Counted from the stretch's first letter, positions 39,001 to 47,625 are shown. The stretch is 64,000 bases of DNA from Pseudoxanthomonas sacheonensis (GCF_010093305.1 NZ_PDWS01000024.1:1-64000); one strand, 5' to 3'. Notes: generated from the sequence alone by a model not told the origin. Program-made: numbers and translations.

Positions 39001-39153
39001 GATATTTTCAACGTATTCGATTCGCAGGAGGTGACTTCGGTAAGCGAGATCGCCGAGGATCCGGTGACCGGTACACCCGTGGCGACGTACTTGATGCCGA
39101 CTTCGTACCAGCAACCGCGTTCGGTACGCTTCATGGTCCAGTACGACTTCTGA
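36088..39153 (+). CDS. TonB-dependent receptor (2), Oar-like with carboxypeptidase-regulatory domain
   Basis: At 1021 residues this is an Oar-type outer-membrane receptor. After the signal peptide (cleavage near GGLNAQ) comes a carboxypeptidase-regulatory-like beta domain (residues 30-110, SPTTGLTRTITVSGDGSYRI), then a TonB box region TLDAITVIGTG, the plug with GGYGAEFGRSLGGVVNQITK, and the barrel ending RFMVQYDF. This class in Xanthomonadaceae imports large or unusual substrates and is often linked to protein secretion or degradation products. It is followed by two TPR-sulfotransferase genes on the same strand, 88 bases away. The substrate is not readable. Confidence 0.93.
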   Translation: MASRYVSKGFKRNALTAALGLCFVGGLNAQTNTAGAVAGKAASGDTITVTSPTTGLTRTITVSGDGSYRISALPIGEYTVTRTAADGTTSTRAARVNVGTAANVDFVSGATSGGSATTLDAITVIGTGAINPIDVSSVESTTILTAEQIARIPVARDTTSVALLAPGTVRGDAAFGNLASFGGASVAENQYYVNGFNITNSFRSLNFSQVPFEAIAEQQIKTGGYGAEFGRSLGGVVNQITKRGTNEFHAGGNIFYSPESLNEGPKNQYLSDGTLRINNSEDSTWNATASAWASGALIKDRLFAYGLISYGRKEVDNWGGPFGQTNTSFANSTAETKSPTWLLKMDWQITDNHQLEFTAFSDKQDQEIDVYSNTETGSDRGAYRGTNFIEQGGENYVAKYTGYFGDSFTLSALYGHGEFSRGQYLVTADGERIAFSGDLNQPIGGCPDILDVRPGYRTAVTGTYRSSCTIAFGNQLQREDSKDTRDQFRIDAEWQLGDHLLRFGYDLDDYESVAGQIREGGRLWRYSTSNGPDGQPNTGDEFDIAREQITRSGASLKVEQRALYIQDSWNITDNFIAYLGGRWDSFENLNGAGETYVKIDDQFGPRLGFSWDVKGDSTFKVFGNAGRYALPLTPSVALRGASASFFTRQQFNFTGVDPVTGAPLGLTPRPGQQEPRFINGEDGTPSNPLTIAARNLKPQYQDEYILGLQMALTDHFSLGARGIYRDLKTAIDDNCDYTVILDYAAEHGLTPVYPNPGFPYCRMFNPGEDTVLLTDIEGNGVLTEITVPGARLAPKAKRKYTALELFFDGTWDKFFLQGSYTYAKSKGNTEGGVKSDIGQADTNVTQDFDYIELTVDTYGYLPNDRRHSLKLFGNYEISDQWSVGANLLVQSGRPKNCIGVLDRDPNRLPGDGPSQPAPDGTYNPHPYGAAFFRCNNLPVPRGTSGRLPWTSNLDLNVAYRPAAIEGLQFKLDIFNVFDSQEVTSVSEIAEDPVTGTPVATYLMPTSYQQPRSVRFMVQYDF

Positions 39154-39241
39154 TTGGAAACATCGCGCAGCGGCCGCCGGAGTGCGGCCGCTGCCGCGAG
39201 CAACAGTTAATCGATCATCACGAATCAGACCCGGTGGAAAG

Positions 39242-40849
39242 ATGGCGGTTGAGGTCGAGCATTCGATGCAACAGAACCTGGGCCCGTACTGGGCCAAGGC
39301 GCGCGACCATGAAGCCGCTGGCGACATGGAGGCGGCCGGGCTCGTTTACCAGACCATCGTCAACCTTGATCCGACCCAAGCCATCGCCTGGGTGCGCCTT
39401 TCCGATTTCCAGCGTCGCGCCGACCACTACCGCGCGGCCTTGGCCTGTGCGGTGCGCGCGGCCAGCGTGGCTACGCCCAACGCACGATGGAAGAGTCTTC
39501 CCTATGTCACCCATCAGCTGCTGAATTTCGACGAGCGCGACGCCATCGGCGCGGCGATCGAAGCAGCCGACTGGTCCCACCCGGACGTGTTGGAGCAATC
39601 GCCGGTGCTGTCCCAGCGCCTTTGGCTATCCGACCATCACCATCTTGCCCTGCGCCTGATCGACCACGCATCGGCACGCCTGCCACCCAGCCATCTGCTT
39701 TCCTACTCGCGCGCCAACGCGCTGCGGCACGTCGGGCGCACGCACGACGCCACTCAGGAATTCGAGCGTTGCCTGGGGCTGTCGCCGCATTACGCCTTCG
39801 CCCATTGGTCGCTGGCCTATCACCAGAAATCCACCGTGCCCGGCAGCCGCGTCGAGCGGATCCGCCGTGCGCAGGCGGCACTGCCGCAGGGAACGCTGGA
39901 ACAGGTCTACCTGGGCTACGCCCTGTTCAAAGAACTGGACGACGCCGGCGACATCGAGGGCGCGTGGCCTGCGCTTGAAACCGCGGCCCGGTTGATGCGC
40001 CAGCGCATCGACTACGACCCGGCGCGGGAAGCGCGCGGCGTTGCGGCGCTGCGTGAAATCCAGTGGCGGTTTCCGCAAGCCGCGCCCGAAGCGCGGAATA
40101 CGGGCCAGATCCCCGTCTTCATCGTCGGCATGCCGCGCACCGGCACCACCCTGCTGGACAGGATCCTGGGCAACCACAGCCAGGTCGCCAGCGCGGGCGA
40201 ACTCAATGCGTTCTCGCGCGCCTTGAGCTGGGAAGCGGACCATTTCTACGACGCGCCATCGGGCGAGCAGGGTGTGCGAGCGGTCGCGGCTGCGAACCCC
40301 ATCGACGTCGGCGCCAGATACCTGCGCCACACCACCAGCCGCCACAACGGCCATCGCTGGTTGATCGACAAGAATCCGGTCAACGCCTTCAACCTCGGCT
40401 TCATCGCCCGCGCCCTGCCGCAGGCCAAGCTCATCTGGGTGCGGCGCAATCCCATGGATACCTGTTTCTCCAACCTCAAGGAGCTGTTCTCCGGAAACGC
40501 ATACGGCTACAGCTACGATCAGGCCGAACTGGCCGACCACTACCTGCGCTTCAAAGCGCTGGGCGAGTATTGGCAGGAGACGCTGGGCGACCGTTTGCAC
40601 GTGGTCGACTACGAGGACCTTGTGGCCGATCCAACGAAGAACAGCGAAGCCGCGCTGCGCTTCTGCGGTCTTGAGTTCGAACCAGACTGCGTCGACATCA
40701 CCCGGAACGCCGCACCGGTGTCCACCGCCAGCAGCTCGCAGGTCAGGCAACCAATCCATTCGCGCGGCGTCGATGCATGGAAAAAGTACGCAGACCATCT
40801 GGAACCGCTGCGGCAGCGTCTCACGCAGGGCCAGGCGCAAGCGCGCTAG
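39242..40849 (+). CDS. TPR-containing sulfotransferase family protein (2)
   Basis: The 535-residue product begins with TPR-like helices (residues 10-230, AAGDMEAAGLVYQTIVNLDP) and ends in a sulfotransferase domain with the PAPS loop IFIVGMPRTGTTLLDRILGN and a later VRRNPMDTCFSNLKELFSG. The enzyme would transfer sulfate from PAPS. It resembles the product of the next gene in order of motifs (RDPMETCFSNLRELFSD there). ATG 39242 is preceded by GGTGGA. It stands after the Oar-like receptor and 16 bases ahead of its paralogue. Whether sulfation or another role is intended is unknown; family members in bacteria are mostly uncharacterised. Confidence 0.88.
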   Translation: MAVEVEHSMQQNLGPYWAKARDHEAAGDMEAAGLVYQTIVNLDPTQAIAWVRLSDFQRRADHYRAALACAVRAASVATPNARWKSLPYVTHQLLNFDERDAIGAAIEAADWSHPDVLEQSPVLSQRLWLSDHHHLALRLIDHASARLPPSHLLSYSRANALRHVGRTHDATQEFERCLGLSPHYAFAHWSLAYHQKSTVPGSRVERIRRAQAALPQGTLEQVYLGYALFKELDDAGDIEGAWPALETAARLMRQRIDYDPAREARGVAALREIQWRFPQAAPEARNTGQIPVFIVGMPRTGTTLLDRILGNHSQVASAGELNAFSRALSWEADHFYDAPSGEQGVRAVAAANPIDVGARYLRHTTSRHNGHRWLIDKNPVNAFNLGFIARALPQAKLIWVRRNPMDTCFSNLKELFSGNAYGYSYDQAELADHYLRFKALGEYWQETLGDRLHVVDYEDLVADPTKNSEAALRFCGLEFEPDCVDITRNAAPVSTASSSQVRQPIHSRGVDAWKKYADHLEPLRQRLTQGQAQAR

Positions 40850-40865
40850 CATCGGAGACAGTCGC

Positions 40866-42449
40866 ATGCCTACTTCGACCGGAGTCCTCTTGAAGCAAGC
40901 CGATCCTACGCAGGCCGATCCCTCCCGATTGCTCTGGCAACAGGCCGAGTTGCATGCGAGCAGGAAAGAATGGGCGGCGGCGGCGGCCTGCTTCCAGTCG
41001 CTGCTATCGATGCATCCGGGCGACGCCAAGGTGCTGGTGCAGTTGTCCTACATAGAATCGCTGGCCGGCCATTACCGCATGGCGCGCGACTACGCCTTGC
41101 GCGCGCACGCTAGCCGACCGCGCGACGCGGACACCATCAAGGAACTGATCGCGCGCCTGCGTACGTTCAACGAGACCGCTGCGCTGAACCAGTGCACCGA
41201 TCGTTTGCAGCCGCTTTCGGCCGTCTCCATACCGCTGCTGATCGCTTTCGCGGCGCAGCTGAGCAATTTGAACGAACAGGATCGCGCGCTGGTCCTGCTG
41301 GACGAAGCCAAGCGCGGCGATCCCGGCTACCCGCCGGTGTTGCTGGCGCGCGGCCAGGTGTTGACGTACCTCGGCCGCTTCGACGAAGCGCGTGCCGAAC
41401 TGCTGCAATGCCAACGCAAGGCGCCCGAGATCGCACCGACCTACTGGTGGCTGTCGCGGTTGGGCAAGCAGACCGCAGGTTCGAACCACGTGGACGCCAT
41501 CCGCCGGCAGCTGGATCGGCCGGGAAGAAAGCCAGAGGAGATCGCCTTCCTCGCCTACGCTTTGCACAAGTCGCTGGACGATCTGGGCGATCATCCCGCC
41601 GCCTGGCGTGCGCTGGAGCGGGCCTGTCGGGCCAAGCGGTCGCGGCTGGACTATCGCAGCGAGCAGAGCGTGGAACTGGTCGACCGGTTGATCGCCTTGC
41701 CGACGGGACCGGCGCATGCCACCGAAAGCGCCCATACGCCGATCTTCATCGTGGGCATGCATCGATCCGGTACGACCCTGCTGGAGCAGATGCTGGATGG
41801 GCACGCGGATGTCCGAGGCCTGGGCGAATTGTACGATTTCACCAGTCAGATGCGGCTGGCTACCGACTACCACTGCCGCGGCGTGATCGATGCGACGCTT
41901 GTGGATCGTGCGCGCGAAGCGCCGTTGGCGACGGCAGGGCGCGGCTACCTGGAAGGCGTGGCTTGGCGCCTTGGGCCGGAGCGCTTTTTCACCGACAAGC
42001 TGCCATCCAACTTCCTCAACCTGGGGTTCATCTGCCGGGCCTTGCCGCAGGCCAAGATCCTGCACATGGTGCGCGACCCCATGGAGACCTGCTTCTCCAA
42101 CCTGCGCGAACTGTTCTCCGATGCCTGCCCGTATTCCTACGACCAGCTGGAACTGGCCGACTACCACCGCCAGTACCAGCGCCTGATGCGCCATTGGCAC
42201 CAGCGCCATGCGGGCCGGATACTGGACGTCGACTACGCCGCGCTGACCGCCGATCCGGAATCCACGCTGGCCGAGGTCGCCTCGTTCTGCGGACTGGAGT
42301 ACCAGCCCGAAATGCTGCAGGTGCAGGGCCGCGGGCGCGGTGTGTCCACGGCCAGCGCCATCCAGGTGCGCGCCCAGGTACAGGTTTTGGAAACGCCGAA
42401 ATGGAAACCCTACGAATCGTTCTTGCAGCCGCTGATGGCTGCGTTGTGA
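40866..42449 (+). CDS. TPR-containing sulfotransferase family protein (3)
   Basis: This 527-residue protein is a tandem paralogue of the preceding gene. TPR helices span residues 25-280 (ALVLLDEAKRGDPGYPPVLL). The PAPS loop is IFIVGMHRSGTTLLEQMLDG, and KILHMVRDPMETCFSNLREL is the 3-prime phosphate part. The low identity in the TPR half and close match in the catalytic half suggest the two act on different partners. ATG 40866 follows the upstream stop by 16 bases, so the pair is co-transcribed with, or just after, the Oar-like receptor. Confidence 0.88.
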   Translation: MPTSTGVLLKQADPTQADPSRLLWQQAELHASRKEWAAAAACFQSLLSMHPGDAKVLVQLSYIESLAGHYRMARDYALRAHASRPRDADTIKELIARLRTFNETAALNQCTDRLQPLSAVSIPLLIAFAAQLSNLNEQDRALVLLDEAKRGDPGYPPVLLARGQVLTYLGRFDEARAELLQCQRKAPEIAPTYWWLSRLGKQTAGSNHVDAIRRQLDRPGRKPEEIAFLAYALHKSLDDLGDHPAAWRALERACRAKRSRLDYRSEQSVELVDRLIALPTGPAHATESAHTPIFIVGMHRSGTTLLEQMLDGHADVRGLGELYDFTSQMRLATDYHCRGVIDATLVDRAREAPLATAGRGYLEGVAWRLGPERFFTDKLPSNFLNLGFICRALPQAKILHMVRDPMETCFSNLRELFSDACPYSYDQLELADYHRQYQRLMRHWHQRHAGRILDVDYAALTADPESTLAEVASFCGLEYQPEMLQVQGRGRGVSTASAIQVRAQVQVLETPKWKPYESFLQPLMAAL

Positions 42450-42630
42450 AGCAGGCGTGAGCCCATGCGCGCCTGCGGTCTGGAATGCTGTTGGAAGTCG
42501 TTCGAGAAAGCTGTTTGCCAAGTTGCAGTGCCATGTTGCCGCGTTCGTTCTCTGTCTGATCCGTCGCGTGTCGCTTTGCTGTTTCGTCATGGCAATACGC
42601 AGTAACAAACCCGACTCAAGGAGTTTCACG

Positions 42631-43716
42631 ATGAAAAAGAAATCGCTTTGCGCCGCTCTCGCATGCGGCATGTCGTTCGCGCAAGCCGCCGCCGCCCAGG
42701 ACTACGACGACCGCTGGTATGTGGCCGGCTCGGCCGGCATCAACGTCCAGGACGAGGACCGCGGAACCGAAGATTCCCCCTTCGCCACGTTGGGTTTCGG
42801 CAAGTTCCTCAACCAGAACTGGTCCCTGGACTTCGAGCTGAACTACCAGAACCCAGACAAAACCAGCAATCCGAACCTGTTCTGGAGCCAGTACGGCGCA
42901 TCGGTCGATGCGCGCTACCACTTCCGCAATGCGGAACGGAAATGGTGGCCCTACCTGCGTGCGGGACTGGGTGCGCAACGCCATCGCGAAGAGTTCGACA
43001 ACTCCCCGTCGCCCGAATCCCCGGGCGAGCGTTCCGGTACCAATCTCGCCGCTAACCTCGGTGCAGGTCTGCAGTTCGATTTCGGGCGCACCGATCTGCG
43101 TGCCGAGCTCGGCACGCGTATCGACTTCGACGATGAGGCCGGCCCGGTCTCCGACCGCGAGGACTACTTCAACGACATCCTGGCCTCGGTCGGGTTGACC
43201 GTCGCAATCGGGCCGGAACCGACGGCGCCCGCGCCACCGGCGCCGGAAGCGGCGCCGAACTGCGCGGACCTGGATGACGACGGCGACGGCGTCAACAACT
43301 GCAACGACAAGTGCCCGGGTTCGCAGGCTGGCCAGACCATCGGTCCGGACGGCTGCCCGGTGGCGGTGGCGATCGACCTGAAGGGCGTGAACTTCAACTT
43401 CGACAAGTCGACCCTGCGTCCGGACGCGGTTGCGATCCTGAGCGAAGCCACCGAAATCCTGAAGCGTTACCCGGATCTGCGCGTTGAAGTGGCCGGCCAT
43501 ACCGACCAGTGCGGTAAGGACGCCTACAACCAGAGCCTGTCGGAGCGTCGCGCCAAGGCGGTGTACGACTATCTGACCACGAACGGCGTGGACGCCGGCC
43601 GTCTGGTGGGTCCGATCGGCTACGGCGAAAGCCGTCCGCTGGAAGACCTGGGCCAGGCCTTCCCGGCTTGCAAGAGCGAGAAGAACCGCCGCACCGAGCT
43701 GAACGTCCAGAACTGA
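42631..43716 (+). CDS. OmpA-family outer membrane protein
   Basis: The 361-residue product has a signal peptide (AQAAAAQ), an eight-strand-type barrel over residues 25-205, a proline-rich linker (PTAPAPPAPEAAP), a calcium-loop-like DLDDDGDGVNNCNDKCPG repeat, and a C-terminal OmpA domain. The peptidoglycan-binding part shows NFNFDKSTLRPDA and VEVAGHTDQCGKDAYNQSLS. It would tie the outer membrane to the cell wall. AAGGAG stands eight bases ahead of ATG 42631. A hairpin terminator follows. Confidence 0.94.
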   Translation: MKKKSLCAALACGMSFAQAAAAQDYDDRWYVAGSAGINVQDEDRGTEDSPFATLGFGKFLNQNWSLDFELNYQNPDKTSNPNLFWSQYGASVDARYHFRNAERKWWPYLRAGLGAQRHREEFDNSPSPESPGERSGTNLAANLGAGLQFDFGRTDLRAELGTRIDFDDEAGPVSDREDYFNDILASVGLTVAIGPEPTAPAPPAPEAAPNCADLDDDGDGVNNCNDKCPGSQAGQTIGPDGCPVAVAIDLKGVNFNFDKSTLRPDAVAILSEATEILKRYPDLRVEVAGHTDQCGKDAYNQSLSERRAKAVYDYLTTNGVDAGRLVGPIGYGESRPLEDLGQAFPACKSEKNRRTELNVQN

Positions 43717-43736
43717 TCGGACGATCTGCGTAGAAC

Positions 43737-43763
43737 AAGAACCCGGCATAAGCCGGGTTCTTT
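43737..43763. terminator. likely bidirectional terminator
   Basis: An 11-bp stem, AAGAACCCGGC/GCCGGGTTCTT, with a four-base loop lies between the convergent ends of the OmpA gene (stop at 43716) and the DUF481 gene (stop at 43809). The plus-strand continuation is T-rich (TGTT), and the opposite strand continues TGTTCT, so it may serve both genes. Confidence 0.85.
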
Positions 43764-43808
43764 GTTGCAGCGAATTTTCCGCGGCGAAGGCTGCCGCAGC
43801 CAAGACGC

Positions 43809-44615
43809 TTACTTGAAGCGATACACCACATTCATGGTGGTCAGCGTGTCGGTCTTCTTGCGGTCGGCTTCGACTTCGCTGTTGCGGCGCGCCTGCAGTC
43901 CGGCCTTCAGCGCCAGGTGCGAATTCATCGCCACCGAAACGCCGAGGTCGTTCTGCGCGTAGGTGTTGTGGCTGCCCGACTCGACCAGCAGGTTGTTGGA
44001 CAGTTCGGTGTTGTCGGTCAGGTCGAACTTCAGGCCCACGAAGCCGCGACCGATCACGCCGGTTTCGGTGACGTCGTCTTCGGCGTTGTGCGCGCGCCGG
44101 AAACCCGGACCCACCTGCACGTCCAGCTTGGTGCGCTCGCCGTCCATCATGCGCGTGCCGTAACCGATGCTGGCGGTCTGCAGCCGGTCGTAGGTGGCGA
44201 AATCGTCCTGCTCCGCACGCACGGCGGTCGTGAACTGGCGATGCTCGCCCAGCTTCAGCGCGCTGTTGGCGCCCACCGTGTAGCGGTTGGCGGTGGTCTT
44301 GGCATCGCTGCGGGTCATCTCGCCGTTTTCGTCCTCCACCCGGTACTCGGCGCGGGCGCGCAGGCCGAACAGGTCCATGCTGTGGATCCAGTCGCCCTGG
44401 GTGTACTGCAGGTTGAAGCGGCCGTTGAGGCTTTCGTTGATGCTGTTGCCGCGGGCCGAGGCGAACCCGAGTTCGCCGCCGCCGGTCCAGTGCGAGGCTT
44501 CTTCGGTCTTGCCGCTGTCCTCCCCGTCGCAGGGGCAGGCTTTGTCGTTGGCCCAGGCCGCAGGCGCGGTCATGGCCAGGAGGAGGGTGGGGAAAAGCAG
44601 CGGATGACGGGACAT
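43809..44615 (-). CDS. DUF481 outer-membrane beta-barrel protein (YdiY-like)
   Basis: The product has 268 residues: a signal peptide (cleavage near AAWAND), a short linker with CPCDGED, and then a run of amphipathic strands (WTGGGELGFASARGNSINES to VVYRFK) typical of the DUF481 family, seen as salt-induced outer-membrane proteins. The final Phe-Lys end fits a barrel whose last strand closes near the C-terminus. Function in the family is not established. It is a single gene reading toward the OmpA gene. Confidence 0.85.
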   Translation of the reverse strand: MSRHPLLFPTLLLAMTAPAAWANDKACPCDGEDSGKTEEASHWTGGGELGFASARGNSINESLNGRFNLQYTQGDWIHSMDLFGLRARAEYRVEDENGEMTRSDAKTTANRYTVGANSALKLGEHRQFTTAVRAEQDDFATYDRLQTASIGYGTRMMDGERTKLDVQVGPGFRRAHNAEDDVTETGVIGRGFVGLKFDLTDNTELSNNLLVESGSHNTYAQNDLGVSVAMNSHLALKAGLQARRNSEVEADRKKTDTLTTMNVVYRFK

Positions 44616-44747
44616 GGAGGCGGCCTGGGAGGTTGGCGATAACAGGACAAGATATGGAAACGGTTACATGGTATCGCGTCAATCTGACAATTTCAGTGCA
44701 AGTGTTTGTTCACTCTCACTTTTCCCGCCTGGCCGGCAAGTTTTCGT

Positions 44748-45368
44748 TCAGGGTCGGCAGTATTCCCGGTCGCGCCGCAGTTCTTCGTTCAATAGCTCGC
44801 GTTCGTGCTCGGAAGTGGCGGTCAGCAGGCCGGGAATGTTCGAGGCGATGCGCGGACAAGGCGATTGGCTGTAGCCGGGGCCGCCGGCCATGCTTCCGAT
44901 CTTCTGCAGGATCTTTTGCGGGCTCAGCGGTTCCTTCATCCGGAATCTTCCACGACCGTCTCCGCCGGGCAGCTGTGCGCGCCGGCTGCCGAACGGGTCG
45001 GCGGCGAAGGTCGGCGAAGCCTGCCGGGCCGCCCAATCCCGGGCTTGCTCCTGCAGCCGATCAGCTGCAGGGGCTATCGGTTCGCTGGTCTGTGCGACCG
45101 GAGCGATGAGGACCACAAGGGGGCGGCGTGTTGTTGGTGCGCCTCGCGGGACCTGGGCGGGTGGGACTGAAGAGCGCGGAGGCGATACCGGCGGCGGTAG
45201 CGGCCGCGCAGGCGCCACGAATACCAGGCGCAATCGTGGTCCGTCGTCAATGTCGGCCGCGCCGGGCGCCTGCCGCATCAACAACCACAACAGACACGCG
45301 TGCACCCCAATCACTCCCAGCCACGCGATCGCCTGCGTGGCGCCTGCCTGTCGCTCGCTTCCCTGCAT
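44748..45368 (-). CDS. hypothetical protein with TonB-like N-terminus
   Basis: I do not recognise a named family. The 206-residue product has one membrane helix near the start (IAWLGVIGVHACLLWLLM) followed by a proline-rich stretch (PARPLPPPVSPPRSSVPPAQ), the same layout as the anchor and linker of TonB, but the C-terminus lacks the TonB fold and is charged. A conserved-looking tail, EELRRDREYCRP, ends it. It is therefore probably an inner-membrane protein with a periplasmic tail. GGAGG stands four bases ahead of ATG 45368. It lies between the DUF481 gene and the lipoprotein gene on the same strand. Confidence 0.75.
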   Translation of the reverse strand: MQGSERQAGATQAIAWLGVIGVHACLLWLLMRQAPGAADIDDGPRLRLVFVAPARPLPPPVSPPRSSVPPAQVPRGAPTTRRPLVVLIAPVAQTSEPIAPAADRLQEQARDWAARQASPTFAADPFGSRRAQLPGGDGRGRFRMKEPLSPQKILQKIGSMAGGPGYSQSPCPRIASNIPGLLTATSEHERELLNEELRRDREYCRP

Positions 45369-45441
45369 GTGACCTCCGCTGATCCGGCGCGGAGTCTGCC
45401 AGCCGGCTCGGGGAGCAAGCCGTTAAACGCAAGTTAGGAAA

Positions 45442-46095
45442 TCATTGCGGCGGATCGATGGTTATCGACGGGTCATCGAAGCGCGAATAGCGCAAGGTCA
45501 TCGAATAGGGTTTGCCCTGCGCCTGTCCCTGGTGCAGCAATTGCAAAGGCAGGCCGTCGCTGCCGATCCAGAAGGTGAACTCGTTGGCTTCGGGCTGCGT
45601 GTTCCTGACCAGGTACTTCTTCGCCGCTTGGCCTTCCACGCTGTCGCTGCCCAGCGCCTCGACGCTCAGTCCGGCCTTGTTCTCTTCGATCCTCAGCGGA
45701 TCGCGCCATTGGCTCAGCGTGCCTTTCGGCAGCGGCACCTTCATCGAACGGCCATCGGCCTGCATGTACATGGTGTCGCCGACGATCACCTGGGTGCCTA
45801 CCGGCATCTTCATGCGGTAACGGTCGGGGGCGACGAAGTCCATTTCGTTGGTCATCCCGCGCGCGCCTTCCATGACCATCACCGCATGGAAGGATTTGGC
45901 TTTCAGGAACTTGTCCATCGACGCCTTTACTTCGTCTTCGGGGCTCGACGGCAGGCTGGGGGCCGCTGCTTTCTCCGCCGCCAGGTTGGAGGAGGCGACC
46001 GGGTTCGTATCCATACCCGGTTCGGCGGGTGCGGACTGTTTGCAGGCTGCAAGGACCAAGACAACACAGGCAAGCGCAAGTGGACGGCAGATCAT
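45442..46095 (-). CDS. putative lipoprotein
   Basis: A 217-residue protein with a lipoprotein signal (VVLVLAACKQ, cysteine at residue 18). The mature part, SFHAVMVMEGARGMTNEMDF to FTFWIGSDGLPLQLLHQ, is rich in beta strands and recalls LolA/LppX-like folds that carry lipids or lipoproteins; this is a weak comparison. ATG 46095 follows GGAG. It is on the minus strand, 73 bases ahead of the hypothetical protein gene. Function unknown. Confidence 0.78.
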   Translation of the reverse strand: MICRPLALACVVLVLAACKQSAPAEPGMDTNPVASSNLAAEKAAAPSLPSSPEDEVKASMDKFLKAKSFHAVMVMEGARGMTNEMDFVAPDRYRMKMPVGTQVIVGDTMYMQADGRSMKVPLPKGTLSQWRDPLRIEENKAGLSVEALGSDSVEGQAAKKYLVRNTQPEANEFTFWIGSDGLPLQLLHQGQAQGKPYSMTLRYSRFDDPSITIDPPQ

Positions 46096-46431
46096 GCGGG
46101 ACTCCAAGGCTGGGGGCAGGGAGACATCATCGATCCGGCTGGCGAACCTGATGACAGAAGGATAGCGTGGGAGTGGCATTCTGCTGCGAGCTCCTGCTTG
46201 TGCCTGTCTGGGCTATGGAGAGCTCGCGGCGGGGACGCCGCTCCCGCGCGGCCGGGTTCCGTCAGCGCGCCGGCAGCTTGGGTCCGCGCGTTGAGGGGTC
46301 GCTGCGCACGGGTGACTGCGCAGCGGGATCCGGCACCGCACGGGCCCAAGCTGTCGAACAGCCGGTCCCCTGTATCTGCTTCAACGGCATCTTCATCGCG
46401 AAAACGGCCACGGCTCGGCCATAATCGGCGC
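46096..46431. other. divergent intergenic region
   Basis: This 336-base stretch separates the lipoprotein (minus) from the WYL regulator (plus) and so should hold both promoters. I see no clear box. A GC-rich segment at 46210-46245 (GCTCGCGGCGGGGACGCCGC) looks like part of a repeat, but I did not find a second copy in the window. Confidence 0.35.
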
Positions 46432-47412
46432 ATGGACAAGATCGAACGCATCACCGCCCTGCACCGCATCCTCAAGGCCGCGCGCTACCCGGTCACGGTC
46501 AAGCGCCTGCAGGAGGAGCTGGGCTGCTCGCGCGCCACCGCCTATCGCGACCTGGCCTACCTGCGCGATGCGCTGATGGCCCCGATCGAGGGCGATGGCG
46601 AAGCCGGCTTCCGCTACCAGGCCGGCGAAAGCGAGCGTTTCGAACTGCCGGGCCTGTGGCTGAGTTCGGAAGAACTCTATTCGCTGTTGGCCGCGCAGCA
46701 ATTGCTGATGCGCACCGGCGGCGGCGTGCTGGCCGGCGCGCTGGCGCCGCTGCAGAAACGCATCGAAGGCCTGCTGGCCGACCATGCCGGCGTCGACCAC
46801 TGGCCGGTGGAGCGGGTGCGGGTGATCCCGCACCGCGGACGCCGGCTGGACGAAGCCAGTTTCCGCAGCGTGGCCTCGGCGGTGCTGGAGCGCAAGCAGC
46901 TGAATTTCGAATACCGGGCGCGCTCCACCGACGAGCGCACGCGGCGCACGGTGTCGCCGCAGCGCATCACCCATTACCGCGACAACTGGTATCTGGATGC
47001 ATGGGATCACGAACGCGCCGGGCTGCGCAGTTTCGCCGTGGACCGCATCAGCAACGCCAAGGTGCTGGACGAAGCGGCGCGCGACTTGACCGATAGCGAG
47101 CTCAACCAGCATCTGGCTTCCAGCTACGGCATCTTCTCAGGCGAGCCGAAGGGCTGGGCCACCATCGTGTTCAGCGCCAAGACCGCGCGCTGGGTCGCCG
47201 ATGAGCAATGGCACTCCAAGCAGGAGGGCAAGTTCCTGCCCGATGGTCGCTATCAGCTGAAAGTGCCCTACAGCGTGTCGCGGGAACTGCTGATGGACAT
47301 CCTGCATTACGGCGCGGATGCGGAAATCATCGAGCCGCCGGTACTGCGCGAGCAGGCCAAGTCGTTGTTGGAATTGGCGCTGAGCAACTACGAGCGGTCA
47401 TCGGGGGCGTAG
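46432..47412 (+). CDS. WYL-domain transcriptional regulator (YafY-like)
   Basis: The 326-residue product starts with a winged helix (KRLQEELGCSRATAYRDLAY, residues 25-45) and carries a WYL domain over residues 145-235 (YRDNWYLDAWDHERAGLRSF), a fold that senses ligands, often nucleotides or nucleic acid. Such proteins repress or activate genes for stress response, DNA damage or phage defence. The stop codon TAG at 47410-47412 lies inside the first unit of the 100-bp tandem repeat, so the last four codons and stop come from repeat sequence. ATG 46432 is clear. Confidence 0.88.
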   Translation: MDKIERITALHRILKAARYPVTVKRLQEELGCSRATAYRDLAYLRDALMAPIEGDGEAGFRYQAGESERFELPGLWLSSEELYSLLAAQQLLMRTGGGVLAGALAPLQKRIEGLLADHAGVDHWPVERVRVIPHRGRRLDEASFRSVASAVLERKQLNFEYRARSTDERTRRTVSPQRITHYRDNWYLDAWDHERAGLRSFAVDRISNAKVLDEAARDLTDSELNQHLASSYGIFSGEPKGWATIVFSAKTARWVADEQWHSKQEGKFLPDGRYQLKVPYSVSRELLMDILHYGADAEIIEPPVLREQAKSLLELALSNYERSSGA

Positions 47413-47625
47413 CCCCGACCTACGCAGGACGAAGTAGGTCGGTCCTACGTGGCCGACTCCTGACACGGGCGGTATGCCGAACGCGTGCAGTGCACGCGCG
47501 TCGGGGGCGTAGCCCCGACCTACGCAGGACGAGGTAGGTCGGCCCTACGTGGCCGACTCCTGACACGGGCGATATGCCGAACGCGTGCAGTGCACGCGCG
47601 TCGGGGGCGTAGCCCCGACCTACGG
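47401..47625 (+). repeat. 100-bp tandem repeat, 2.25 units
   Basis: Units at 47401-47500 and 47501-47600 are almost identical and a 25-base partial third follows. Each contains a CGGGGGCGTAGCCCCG hairpin and a facing CCGACCTAC/GTAGGTCGG pair, so each unit folds. The first unit provides the end of the WYL gene. It fills most of the gap to the small membrane protein gene. Confidence 0.9.

Noticed and set aside
47401-47625. CRISPR-like array
   Set aside because: The units are 100 bp, directly adjacent and without spacers, so this is a tandem duplication.
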